Below are positions 43,157 to 54,411 of a stretch of 64,000 bases of DNA, piece by piece. The position numbers and the translations under genes were made by a program. Source of the DNA: Adiantum capillus-veneris (taxonomy: Eukaryota > Streptophyta > Polypodiopsida > Polypodiales > Pteridaceae); assembly GCA_014529385.2 (NCBI GenBank), contig CM043966.1, forward strand, positions 103,117,087 through 103,181,086, written 5' to 3'. Numbering within the stretch: position 1 is the first letter of the stretch; the number at the start of each line of letters is the position of its first letter. Under the pieces are notes generated by a model. That model was not told where the DNA came from. It did not search any database and was given only the letters and a program-made list of their open reading frames with translations.

Positions 43157-43944
43157 CCTCTTATTGTATTTCTCATAACTGGCGCGACATACCTTCCTCT
43201 CTTAGTCGAGCATTGTTTTATTGGCACAACCTAGTCATCACCTCCAATCCCAAGCATGAGCTTTCCTTTCTCTCAGATTGGCATACAAGCACATCTCTCC
43301 TTGTTCCTACTCTTTCATAATCTTTTCATGGTCCTTTTCTTTGTTGGAAATATAGGTGCAATGAAGATGGAGAAGATGAAGGAAAAGCTCAAGAGTGTAG
43401 AATAGAGAAAGTACTATTATTTAGTGTACTTATACAAAGTTAAGAGGTCCTAGCATGAAGGGTATACATGCAAGCCAAGGGAAAAACTGCCATGACAATC
43501 CTAGGTTTTTTCACATGCATCACTACCATAATATGGTTACAAGCTCCCCCTATGAGTGATGCGGTGAACATGATCTGACACTCATGCGTAGGGAAAATCC
43601 TTACCCTACGTGATCCATCCATAAATAAAAATGAGCTCAGAGCTTTGCAAAAAATTTTGAACATCTCATGAGGTAGAGATTGGCAAGGTTTTCCTGTGTC
43701 GGCACATAAGCCAAGCTGACCTCTCCTACAAAGAGGTCAACTTTTGTGAAAAGCTCAAGAAGATAATCCTACGTAAGCAAGTTGCCCTAGGCTTGCAGAG
43801 AGTTTGTTCCTAATATGAACAATAATGCACCTTGATGTGCTTTGCGTCAGTAGAACACTAGGTTTCTTGTAACTGTAGCAAAGGAGAGCCATGTCAAACT
43901 TGTAATTACCAAAACAACCACACGTGTGTGTGCGCCCACACACA

Positions 43945-44021
<77 letters not shown>

Positions 44022-44336
44022 GTTGCTTTTGATATCTACTGGAATTCTTCCAAGGAGCGATTTTTATATTTAAATAAACACCTTCTGTATTGATTACTTG
44101 TGCAAGTAGTGGTGAGTTCATGGTCAATAATTGTTTCAAGAATCAAAATTTTGAGAGGGTCATCAATGGTAGGACTATTGGGAATAGGTCCCTTGTGTGG
44201 TACTAATAAATTGATATGTAAAAAATTGTGTATCTTCTAATGTAAGAGCATGCTCAAGCAAAAGGCGTTGTCATTCACCTTTTGAAGTTTTTCAAATGGA
44301 CCATAGAATAATGGGACCAACTTAACTTTAGAATTT
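43157..44336 (-). pseudogene. Copia 3' end plus gypsy chromodomain tail, duplicated copy 1
   Basis: On the minus strand 44336-44020 is a decayed gypsy C-terminus (tether and chromodomain-like stretch, better preserved in copies 2 and 3). Then comes a (GA)n(CA)n array (44020-43937), a decayed copia RNase H tail and PPT (GGGGGAGCT on the minus strand, near 43552), and copia LTR sequence to 43157. The same order recurs at 48611-49745. Copy 1 is interrupted at 44336 by element N and finishes at 48573-48610. Confidence 0.6.
43937..44020. repeat. Compound microsatellite (CA)n(GA)n
   Basis: CA units (to about 43961) pass into about 29 GA units. At the same position of the duplicated copies there is (CA)n only (49322-49397) or (GT)n(GA)n (49925-49982). 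Confidence 0.95.
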
Positions 44337-44639
44337 TGTTACGAGACTGCGCACCCTCTTGCTGTAGTGGTTAGCTGCAATTGGGATAGCTAGCGTAATG
44401 GTTAATTATATGCTGTCTATTTAATTTTTGGCACCTTAAACTTACAAATAATATATTAAATACTAACTCCACAAGAGAGGTGCCCGTGGAATTTGGGGCC
44501 AGATTTAGGCCTTTCGCTTGCAGATCCTCTTCTATACTCTCTTATGCTATGTTCTACTTGCTGTGTACTCTCGAATCAAGTCGCTATCCCTTACAATTCT
44601 TTTACACACTCTTACAATCTTGTCTATGTCAATTCTATG

Positions 44640-44673
<34 letters not shown>

Positions 44674-44787
44674 TCTAGGTATGTGTGTGCGCTTCGAAAT
44701 TGGGAAAAGAGGTGGACAGGTTTTTGGTGATGTTTGTGAGCATCTGTTGAATAGTTTAAGCAACGGGTCTCCCGCTCTTCTCCCAAC
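44337..44787 (+). repeat. 5' LTR of N
   Basis: It starts TGTTACGAGACTGCGCACCC and ends CTCTTCTCCCAAC. Relative to the 3' LTR it lacks about 240 bp, including the TATA region. It contains a (TG)n tract at 44642-44672. No standard primer site follows. Confidence 0.75.
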
Positions 44788-46212
44788 TGCATCGACTTAG
44801 GGAGCCAGCTTTAAAGGCCTTGGTGGGAATAGGGACGGCTTCTCATAAAGTCGAATTTCAAAGGTGTAAATTTAAGGTCACAAGGTCATTGCTAATAAAA
44901 TAGTGCGAGATTATCATGGGAGAGGAGTAAGCAAGAGTTAGATGGCAAAGAATTGCCCGTAAATGACTAGGCATGCAATGGGCAGCAAAAAAGGATAAGG
45001 GCAGACAAAATAACCAAGGTTAGGCGGTCAAAATAAGGTGTAAGTTGGGTGGTCGAAATAATTTTAAGTGATTGGCTTTGAAGTTTGGTCAAGTGCAATT
45101 CTAGTTGGGTAATCGATCGAGAAAGTTTTTAAATGGGACTGTTGGTCAAGGGTGTAATAGGGTGGATAGGCCCTTGAGGACTTAACCCTTGAGTACCAAG
45201 TGGGTGGTCGACAGTGTTCGGGAAAAAAAAAATCAATTTTCCAAACATACAAAATTCCTTTTCTTGAATTTTCCAAGAGGTTTTATTTTTTGTTTTTTTT
45301 TGTTTTGTTTTGTTTTGTTTTTTTTTGGGTGGGGGGGTACCACTATTTTTCTCTATTTTGGGGCAGAATTTCTCCTTTTCCCCGTTGCCCTCAACTAACA
45401 TTTTCGAAATTAAAAACGGCACAATATTAAGCTGGGACATTTTTCTCAAACACTCATGGTCAACCATGAATTCAAGGCGGGGGGTGATTGCACCCTTAAG
45501 GATTCTGAACCCTTGAGAGTGAGCTGGTGGTCAATGGCATTGATTAATTTGGAGCCATCTGTTTTCTTTATCTTTTTTGTGAAGCTAAGGAGTAAGGAGC
45601 TGAGAGGAGGTGGATGGTTTCTAGAGCCCAGTGGCCGAAAGTAAAACAAAATTTAAGCCACACCTTTTTTTAAAAGGTGTGTGGTCATAGGCTAAAAGCA
45701 TGGGAGGTCAGTCAGAAAGAGACTCGAGATGGCAAGCAGAGGATATTGGTAAGCTCACAACCTGTAGAAGGTGTCTTGGCCCTCGTGCATGAAGGAAAGG
45801 GTGCATAGATTCCTCGAGCGCCCACATTGAGGGCGGTTTTGCAGCATTCTGTGGTGGTCAAATTTGGGGTTTCTTCTCAAGGAAGGGAGGTCTCCCACGG
45901 CATTTTTTTTTGCAATTTTTGTCGGATGTTTAAATTTCAGCTTATAGCTTGTTGGTTAGATGGCTTTGAGAGCTTGCACCGATCCAAGCTCAACCTCCAC
46001 TCGATCCTCAATCCCTTGAAGATGATCCACTTCCTTTGCATGGATAGGCGAAGCCAAGGTAAGCTTGATTACTCACCCTTTAATTGATCGTTTTTTGTGG
46101 GAATTTTGGATGCGAGGTCTATCTCAAAATGACGATCACATGCAAATTACACTTATGATTAGCCGCAATCGACAATAATTTAAGGTTTATGACAACTCTT
46201 CTCTTCTTCTAG
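44788..46212. other. Interior of N, no recognised gene
   Basis: The stretch is noncoding to about 45940, with a T-rich stretch at 45284-45328. At 45940-46059 an exon-like stretch lies between a pyrimidine-rich TTTAAATTTCAG and a donor CCAAG|GTAAGC; the peptide (CWLDGFESLHRSKLNLHSIL) is not recognised. Confidence 0.3.
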
Positions 46213-46329
46213 TTCTGCTCCTTTTATTTAATGATGTCGAGCACACCCCTTCTAAAAGTCCTTCATAGCTCTCCGATGCCAAGTCGGATTCTTTGCCTCG
46301 TTTACTGAACCACCAAATAGGACAGCTAG

Positions 46330-46734
46330 CTTACAAATCATTTGTGACATTGACATTATCATTCCCAGACAACTTGGAAGTAGTGGCTTGTGTTCTGACG
46401 ATTACCCAAGAACAATACCATTGTCGAGCTTATTGTACAAATTAAATACCGCTAATGTTGATGATGTTGAAAATCTCTCAAAGCAGATAGAAATTGTCAA
46501 AAGGGCTTACAAAGAATCCCTTTTGACACCCAGGTACATTAATTTAAATTTATTACATTTTCTTGAATTTTCTTGAAACATGTGTTTAAACAAGTTTTAT
46601 CAGATGCACTGTGTACTATTAACTCTCCATGGAGTTTTCTCTATTTGTAAGTTGCATGCAGAGATGGCACCAAGAAGACAGTGGAAGAATCCACTAAGCA
46701 CATGTCTGTATTTGAAGCCATTTGGATTGGCTAA
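46330..46734 (+). CDS. Possible two-exon gene fragment, product unknown
   Basis: An open stretch ending at 46533 (LSSLLYKLNTANVDDVENLS, KQIEIVKRAYKESLLTP) meets a donor CAG|GTACAT. An acceptor GCATGCAG at 46661 starts a second stretch in the matching phase (DGTKKTVEESTKHMSVFEAI) that ends at TAA 46732-46734. The combination of phase, splice sites and protein-like composition suggests real exons, but I do not recognise the protein and there is no clear start. It lies inside LTR element N on the same strand, so it may be captured host sequence. The alternative is chance. Confidence 0.3.
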
Positions 46735-47559
46735 CCACCAACAATCAAAATAGGTATCTTAAAAGTTTATACAGACCTTGGGTAATGTATCTCTTTCTTT
46801 CTTTTTCATCAATACCAAGACACGGACACATGATTGTCGTGAGTCTAATCACATTCCATGTTGAGTGTATGCCTGTGAATATAATTTGTAAGTTTCTCTC
46901 CTTTCTATCTCTTTACAACAAAAATTATTGAGATTCATGGTAATATTCATTTTTTAAATCATGTATGGAAATTTAAGGTGACATTTGTAGTTAATCATTG
47001 ACGATTGCATGCTACATATTTTTCAATCTTGATGCTACTTATCATGGCACAAAGGCCACTTTTAGTTCTAATGTTGACAGATCATAAATACAATCACTTG
47101 TTAGTCCAAAATTCTCTCGAGAATTGAGAGCTTCAAACTCCAAATTTACAATGGTTTACATTTTGTTTTCAAAAAGCTGAATGCCAAGTCATTAAGTTGC
47201 TAAAATGACATCATTACTTTATTTACTACTAGTATGCTAACTCTATTTCTACATAGAAACACGTCTGTATAACAGTATAACAGAATACACCAATTTCTTC
47301 CTAATAGCATTTACTTATTTGATAGAAAAGTGAAGTTTAACAAGTTGCTATGGTATTGCATATCTTGTAGCTTGGGCTTACTAGCCCTAGCAGGATATGT
47401 TGGGTATGAGGACTCTTAAGATCTTATTTTGGATCATGGTGTTTATCTCAACAAGAAGCCTAACCTTGTAATGTACTTTAATTGTTAATTACCTTCACAC
47501 AGGCACATTTACAATAGGACCCCTACCTACACATCACATTTATAAATACCCACCTTCAC

Positions 47560-47761
47560 TTGTAGACCAAGAAGAGCAACTCATCCCGAACAAAATGATT
47601 GATTACAAGACCACCACTACACGCGCTAGCATGGTTTATAACTGTTACCTTTTGACTTTCAAGGGCCATCCTAGAGAGGATGCCAGATGGATGCCTATAA
47701 AGTTTTTTCGCAACTTCCCAGAGCTTCTCCACAATTTTCATCACTCACGATCTAGTTGATT
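47560..47761 (+). pseudogene. N chromodomain remnant (end of pol)
   Basis: The frame reads YLLTFKGHPREDARWMPIKF then FFRNFPELLHNFHHSRSS and stops 35 bases before the PPT. It fits the C-terminal chromodomain of plant gypsy integrases (YLVKxKGxPxExAxW). The rest of pol is missing. Confidence 0.65.
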
Positions 47762-47807
47762 TCTTTATTGAGCAACTGAGGACAATTGCTATCCTTGGTG
47801 GGAGGGA

Positions 47808-48344
47808 TGTTACGAGACTGGGCACCCTCTTGTTGTAGTGGTTAGCTCCAATTGGGATATCTGGTGTAATGGTAAATTATGTGCTACCTATTTATTTTTC
47901 TAATTGAGTTGATGATGATTTTGTAGAGTGGAATGGGGGGGAGTTGATGAAGAGGCGTCAGCAATTACTCTTGGCCATTTTATATTCACACAGTATTTTA
48001 GAATTTCAATTCAATAAGCCACTATGGCTCTGTAAATAATTGTAGTGGGAATGCCCCTTATGGGTCATGCAAGAACTAATGAGCTTCACTCATTTATAAA
48101 AGTGGAGTGGTTGTAAAAGAGGGGCCTCAATTTTTGGCACCTTAAACTCACAGATAATATATTAAATACCAACTCCACAAGAGAGGTGCCATGGAGTTTG
48201 GGACTAGATTTAGGTCTTTCTCTTGCAGATTCTCTTCTCTACTCTCTTATGCAATGTTCTATTTGCTGTGTACTCTCTATTCAAGTCGCTATCCCTTACA
48301 ATTCTCTTACACCCTCTTACAATCTTGTCTATGTCAATTCTATG

Positions 48345-48389
<45 letters not shown>

Positions 48390-48572
48390 TAGGTGTATGT
48401 GTGTGCTTCGAAATTGGAAAAAGAGGTGGGCAGGTTGATGGTGATGTTTGGGAGCATGTGTTGAATAGTTTAAGCAATCGGTCTCCCGCTCTTCTCCCAA
48501 CAGGTTGATGGTGATGTTTGCGAGCATGTGGTGAATAGTTTAAGCAACCGGTCACCCGCTCTTCTCCCAACA
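47808..48572 (+). repeat. 3' LTR of N
   Basis: The LTR is 765 bp, starting TGTTACGAGACTGGGCACC and ending CTCTTCTCCCAACA. It has a TATA-like TTTATAAAAG at about 48093, a (TG)n tract at 48350-48388, and a 71-bp tandem duplication at its end (48431-48501 and 48502-48572, starting CAGGTTGATGGTGATGTTTG). Confidence 0.8.
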
Positions 48573-48610
48573 GATTTTTCTCTACAATTTTTATTTTAAA
48601 TTTTTTGCTC

Positions 48611-49321
48611 TTATTGTAATTCTCATAACTGGTGGGACATACCTTGCTCTCTTAGTCAAGCATTGTTTTATTGGCACAACCTAGCCATCACCTCCAATCC
48701 CAAGCATGAGTTTTCCTTTCTGTGAGATTGGCATACAAGCACATCTCTCGTTGTTCCTACTCTTTCATAATCTTTTCATGGTCCTTTTCTGTGTTGGAAA
48801 TTTTAGGTGCAATGAAGATGCAGAAGATGAAGGAAAAGCTCAAGAGTGTAGAACAAAGGAAGTACTATTACTAAGTGTACTTATACAAAATTAAGAGGTC
48901 CTAACATGAAGGGTATGCATGCAAGCCAAGGGAAAAACTGCCATGACAATCCTAGGTTTTTTCACATGCATCACTACCATAATATGGTTACAAGCTCCCC
49001 CAGTGAATATGATCTTGCACTCATGCGTAGGGAAAACCCTTACCCTATGTGATCCATCCATAAATAAAAGTGAGCTCAGAGCTTTGCAAAATGTTTTGAA
49101 CATCTCATGAGGTAGAGATTTTGTGAAAAGATTGGCAAGGTTTTCCTGTGTCGGCACATAAGCCAAGCTGACCTCTCCTACAAAGAGGTCAGCTTTTGTG
49201 AAAAGCTCAAGAAGATAATCCTACGTAAGCAAGTTGCCCTAGGCTTGTAGAGAGTTTGTCCCTAATATAAACAATAATGCACCTTGATGTGCTTTGCGTG
49301 GTTTCTTGTACTTGTAGCAAA

Positions 49322-49400
<79 letters not shown>

Positions 49401-49745
49401 GCTTTTGGTTTCTATTGGAATTCTTCCAAGGAGCGATTTGTTTATTTAAATAAACACCTTCTATATTGATTAGTTCTGCAAGTAGTGGTGAGGTCATGGT
49501 CAAGAATTGTTTCAAGAATCAGAATTTTGAGAGGGTCATAAATGGTAGGACTATTGGGAATAGGTCCCTTGTGTGGTACTAATAAATTGATGTGTGAAAA
49601 ATTGTGTATCTTCTAATGTGAGAGCATGCTCAAGCAAAAGGCGTTGTCATTCACCTTTTCAAGTATTTCAAATGGGCCATAGAATATAGGATCAACTTAA
49701 CTTTAGGATTTTTCTCTACAATTTGTATTTTAAATTCTTTGCTCT
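48611..49745 (-). pseudogene. Copia 3' end plus gypsy chromodomain tail, duplicated copy 2
   Basis: On the minus strand 49720-49398 gives the gypsy tether (FYGPFEILEKVNDNAFCL) and a chromodomain-like end (ETILDHDL, NQYRRCLFK, NRSLEEFQ). After a (CA)n array (49397-49322) comes the copia RNase H tail (YIRDKLSTSLGQLAYV; AYVPTQENLANLFTKSLPHE at about 49160), the PPT GGGGGAGCT and the LTR start TGTAACCATATTATGG (minus, about 48993), with a TATA-like TGTATAAGTAC near 48885. It is about 90% like copy 1 by eye. Confidence 0.65.
49322..49397. repeat. (CA)n microsatellite
   Basis: About 38 CA units between the gypsy and copia parts of copy 2. Confidence 0.98.
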
Positions 49746-49856
49746 AGGCCAAACAAGTTCATTCTCTTTAAAGAGTGTGGGTCTTATAATCTTGTAAGCA
49801 TGTGTTGTGTACCTTTGTTATGCTCTTTAAATGCAGTATGTGGCCACTACAAAAAT

Positions 49857-49925
49857 TTTGGCATGGTCTCTTGCAACTACAACAAGGGAGAGCCATGGAA
49901 AACTTGTAATTACCAAAACAACCAC

Positions 49926-49986
<61 letters not shown>

Positions 49987-50880
49987 GCTTTTGATATTTA
50001 CTGGCATTCTTCCAAGGAGCAATTTGTATATTTCAATAAACACCTTCTATATTGATTACTTGTGCAAGTAGTGGCGAGGTCATGGTTAAGAATTGTTTCG
50101 AGAATTAGACTTTTCATCATCCTCAATATGGAGAGGGTTATCAATGGTAGGACTATCAGGAATAGGTCACATGTGTGGTCCTCATAAAATGATGTGAAAA
50201 AAGTTGTGTCTCTTCCATTGTGAGAGCATGCCCAAGCAAAAGGCATTCACCCATTCAAGTATTTTTTATGGGCCATAGAATCTCGGACCAACTTAGCTTT
50301 AGGATTTTTTCCTAAATTTTGTATTTTTTGTTTTTTATTCTAAGCCAAACAAGTTCATTCTCTTTAAAAACTATGGGTCTTATTTTCTTATTAGCATGTG
50401 TTGTGTACCTCTGTTATGCTCTTTAAATGCACTATGTGGCCTCTACAAATTTTTTGGCATCGTCTCTTACCAAAGAAAGTCAGTAGTGGGGACATCATTA
50501 CTAATAGTAGAGAAAGTGTTGATCCTGTTTAGTAACATTCTTAGTCGGGAATGATCAAAGAAGGTCCATTTGGTCACTTTGGTCCGATCATTGTCTGATG
50601 TTGAAAAGTAGAAGTGGTCTATTTTAGAGCATTAGTTCTTATTGAGTGCAACCCGGAAGTGATTGCAAAAACGAACATCGCGGTTAGAAAGAATGACTTT
50701 GGGAAAGCCATGGTAGGGAATTATAGTGAGGTGCATACAAGGTTTCTTGTAAGGTATGAAATATGCTTGCTTGCTAAAATGGTCTACTATGATCCAAATC
50801 ATGTCCCATTTTGAGAGGAAGTCGTAGTGAATCTTGTTATAAAATCGTGGAAATTTCCAAGCCATGCAGGTGCAAGTGAG
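49857..50880 (-). pseudogene. Gypsy integrase end, tether and chromodomain tail, copy 3
   Basis: On the minus strand 50865-50632 is an integrase core remnant (IWIIVDHFSKQAYFIPYKKP, then HGFPKVILSNRDVRF, with the second catalytic Asp changed to Asn). Near 50420-50330 follows the post-core segment (NKKIRPIVFKENELVWLR), then the tether (FYGPYKIL near 50280; HNFF near 50195) and the chromodomain-like end (ETILNHDLATT, NQYRRCLLKYTNCSLEE). Frames are broken by shifts. The 3' part (50335-49857) is a third copy of the unit at 49398-49866 and 44020-44336. Confidence 0.7.
49925..49982. repeat. Compound microsatellite (GT)n(GA)n
   Basis: GT units pass into GA units at the position where copies 1 and 2 have CA-based arrays. 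Confidence 0.95.
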
Positions 50881-50946
50881 GATCTTCTAGATAGATGTAG
50901 ACATGCCATGACATGACTTATCTTCAGCTATAGAAATTTGACAATA

Positions 50947-51391
50947 TGTTGATACTTAATAGATGCCATGTCAACCAGAAAATTGTGACAAAGATACACA
51001 TAAATCAAGTAGATAATTATAGCAAAGATATAACCAAATAATGGTAGGGTTTGGTAAAATTTTGGCATAAAAAGAAAATTGAAAGGGCATTTCATAAAAA
51101 GGTGATGATGAATGTTGAGGATGATGAAACAGGAAACAGAAGGAAGACAGCAACTCAGAGTAGGAAGAAGATGGAGAAGGAGAAGACACAGAGCTTGCGT
51201 ACGAGATCTCTGTAGTCTGTCTCTCTGTATTAGAATAATAATGTATCTACAAACTCAGAGCTACAAAGCTTATATGAAACCCTAAGAGATAAGGTGTCCT
51301 TTCACACCGGATGTCAAGGGGGAAAAACCCAGTGGGAGAAAAGTGCCCCTGGTGAAGCGCGTATACACACTAACACTACTACATGTCTACA
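50947..51391 (-). repeat. 3' LTR of copia K
   Basis: On the minus strand it runs from TGTAGACATGTAGTAGTG to ATTAAGTATCAACA (445 bp). A TATA-like CATATAAGC lies near 51275. The left limit is inferred from the TG..CA rule only. Confidence 0.65.
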
Positions 51392-51438
51392 AATCCCCCC
51401 TGTAGTGATAGTGTGAATCCGTACAAGGTAGCAGATCA

Positions 51439-52943
51439 TCATGTGTATGAGAGTAAGCCCAAAGCTTTTCGGAAAGCTTCAAACTTTTCTCGTGATAACG
51501 CCTTCGTAAATAGATCTGCAATGTTATCCTGTGTAGGACAGTAAGTTAGTGTGATCTCCCTTGCATGTAGCCTTTCCCTGACATAGTGGTAGTGAACCTC
51601 TATGTGCTTTGTTCTTGCATGAAATACTGGATTCCTTGCAACTGCCATAGCACTCTGGCTGTCAGTGAAAATGGTAGTGGGTGCCTGTTGACACTCACAA
51701 AGATCTGCCAATAACCTGCGTATCCATACACAATCAACTGTTGCCGTGAAAGCTGCCCTGTACTCAGCTTCACAAGTTGATGTAGCCACTGTGGGTTGCT
51801 TCTTGCTTAGCAAAGATATACATGCATTTCCCAAGAAAAAACAATTGCCACTTGTGGAATGTCGTGTGTCAAAATCACCAGCCCAATCTGAATCGCTGTA
51901 ACCAAGAAGCTGCATAGAACTGTGCTTTCCATACATATCTCCCCTTGGAAAGAACATGGCAAGATTAGGGGTACCTGAAAGGTAACAAAGTATGCGCTTC
52001 ACAGCCTGCCAATGATGCATACCTGGGCTGTGCATAAATCTGCTTGCTTGTGAAACCCCAAATTGAATGTCTGGACGAGTGTTGCCTGCCAAATATATCA
52101 AGCAACCAACCGCTGCTGCATAAGTATGTACATCAAAAGGTTCTCCAGCATCGTGCATGCTCAACTTTGATCCAGTTTCTACGGGTGTAGAGATTGGCTT
52201 ACAATTTTGCATACCAAACTTGTCCAAAATTTTATGCAAATATTTTGCCTGCAACATGTATATGACATCCTCTGATTGCACAAACTGAATACCCAAGTAA
52301 TAATGTAGCAAACCAAGTTCAGACATCTCAAAGGTTTTTCTCAAAACATCTTTAAACGCTTCAATTTCATCTGCACTATTGCCTGTAAGAAGCATATCAT
52401 CCACATAAAGTGTTAGCATAATGAGAACTCCATCTCTCTTTTTGACATACAAAGTACTTTCTGTTGGACTATTCTAAAATCCTTGGCCAATCAAATAAGT
52501 ATGTATCTTCTCATACCATGCTCTTGGAGCCTGTTTGAGACCATACAAAGCTTTACGCAATCTACATACCTTTTGCTCTTGACCTTTTACAACAAAACCA
52601 CTTGGTTGACTTACATAAAATTCTTCCTGCAAATCACCATTCAAAAAAGCAGTTTTGATATCCAACTGATGCACTTTCCAACCATGATGAGCAGCAATTG
52701 CAACTAGTGATCTAACTGTGGACGCACGAGAAGTAGGAGCAAAGGTTTCATCATAATCTATGCCTTTCTGTTGCGCATAGCCTTTTGCCACAAGCCTCCC
52801 TTTGTACCTGTCAACAGTACCATCTTGTTTCCTTTTTACCTTAAAAACCCACTTTGTACCAATAGGCTTTTTACCTGTAGGCAAGTCCACTAGATCCCAT
52901 GTATGATTCTTATGAATAGAATCAATTTCTTGCTGCATAGCAT
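51439..52943 (-). pseudogene. Copia K reverse transcriptase and RNase H
   Basis: From 52943 the frame reads AMQQEIDSIHKNHTWDLVDL and continues through RT: GTKWVFKVKRKQDGTVDRYK, QLDIKTAFLNGDLQEEFYV with a catalytic Asp, RKALYGLKQAPRAWYEKI, a single TAG at 52476-52474, then LTLYVDDMLLTGN with the YVDD motif and KPISTPVETGSKL. RNase H follows: LGYSDSDWAGDFDTRHSTSG, STCEAEYRAAFTATVDCVWI, FTDSQSAMAVARNPVFHARTKHIE (two blocks of at most 20 residues), ending ADLFTKALSREKFEAFRKAL. Over 480 codons are open apart from the one stop. The protein copies element RNA in virus-like particles. Copies H and those near 43-49 kb are far more decayed. Confidence 0.95.
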
Positions 52944-54411
52944 TGATAGCCGTTTTTCGGCTCTTTGTAATTGCCACAGTGAGTTACCTCACCCTACCAA
53001 AATCACCCAAACACTGTGGCTATCCCTACCATTTCACTGTACATAGGCGTGCGTGAGTCACGGGACTTTTCCCATATCTTCTTAAAAAACCCTCAATTAG
53101 CTAGCCATTGGGCTAGTTGAGCCAAAAAAATAAAAAATATAAGTATATTATGGCCCATGCGTATGTAAATATTTCTTTGTATATAGGGCCTAAATAAAAT
53201 ATTTTTTCATAACTATTTTGGTATTTATTTTAATATTTCTACCTAGGTGTGTGATATTTATGCTCTGTACATTGCCTCACCATTACCACAATTTTTCTTA
53301 CCATTTTTCATATTTTTTATTCCATATAGAAATATTTTCATGTAAGCTTCTCTTATATTTGGTGTAACTCCATCCCAACAAAAATCCAAAAAAACTAGTT
53401 CTATTTATGTGTATATTTTTTTCACTATTGTGATTTTTTCCTTCCTACATATATTCTCTATTACTCTCATAAATTAGACCACCAAAAATATTCATCTTTT
53501 TATGGTAGACTTATAATGAGAGAGATTTATTTTGACCCCTCTATATTTTTCCACCTATATTATTTATATTTGACATGTACATATTTTTTAGACCCCTCAA
53601 TATTTGATTTTCTTAGTTGTACTATTCACTTATATCATGATCTCAACAATATCTTCAATTATAGACCTACCAAATAAGGTCAAGGGTAGGTGGCATGCAT
53701 ACATGCACTATGGAGGGCTCACTCTTGGAGGTATTCAAAAGAATCATCCAAAGAAGGACCCCACAAGGACCTTGTGCAGTGGAAAAAAACGGTCGGTTTT
53801 GCTGAATTTTTAAAGTTCACTTGCTCTCCGAATTTGAAAAGGTGATACAAACAAAAGTTGTAGCTCGTGGGCTGAACTTTTGCCTCAAATTTTTTCATAT
53901 TTTTTTGAGCTACGAGCTGTGAGCTATGATTTTATTAGTGGACCCCAATTTTCCCATGCTATGCAGCCACACTCTCTCTTCCACTTTATCATTTTCCTCT
54001 TTCACACACACTTCTCCACTCATCATCCCCACCTCTCTCACCACTCCTCTCTGCACCCTACTCACCTTCTCCTCAACCTTGAAGAATAAGAGAAACCATG
54101 GTGAACTCATACCTCCCACACACAATTCCATTCCAAAATTGACCACCTAGTCTCATTTTTCCTCCTCCAATTTACCCATATCTATCAAAAAAACCACAAA
54201 ATTCAGCCTCTTCTCTTAAAAAACAGCATCATGGTGGTTGATTACTCAGCTTCAATTACCTTGTCTCTCAAGGAAGGTCAAGAGTGGAGAAAAAATGTAC
54301 CGTCAAAGCTAGTGGACCGTCAACAAGCGTCAAAATTGGCCCTACTCAAGACACTTGGAGCATCAACCTTGTAAGAAATCCACCTTTTCTTACCTCTTAA
54401 GAGTTTTTCTT
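52944..54411 (+). repeat. 5' LTR of J (minimum extent)
   Basis: It starts TGATAGCCGTTTTTCGGC. Identity with the 3' LTR continues to 54411, where the window ends for the other copy, so this is a minimum; the true end lies further right, before the leader ORFs. Its first 120 bp contain hairpins: AGCCG-TTTTT-CGGCT (52948-52962), and GCCACAGTG (52973-52981) pairing with CACTGTGGC (53012-53020). Confidence 0.9.

Larger units (their letters stand above)
44332..48577 (+). mobile_element. Gypsy element N, internally deleted
   Basis: The element is 44337-48572: 5' LTR 44337-44787, internal region, a chromodomain remnant (about 47560-47761), PPT GGTGGGAGGGA (47797-47807) and 3' LTR 47808-48572. The flanks are AATTT (44332-44336) and GATTT (48573-48577). 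The uninterrupted sequence, AACTTTAGGATTTTTCTCTA, is preserved in the neighbouring duplicate at about 49699, which acts as an empty site and confirms the limits. No RT or integrase was found inside. Confidence 0.8.
50947..52943 (-). mobile_element. Ty1/copia element K, 3' part
   Basis: On the minus strand from 52943: RT, RNase H, PPT (ACAGGGGGGATT, near 51403-51392) and 3' LTR (51391-50947). The 5' part is cut off by the LTR of gypsy J at 52944 and should lie beyond the right end of J, outside the window. CAATA (50942-50946) may be one TSD copy. It is the best-preserved copia here. Confidence 0.9.
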
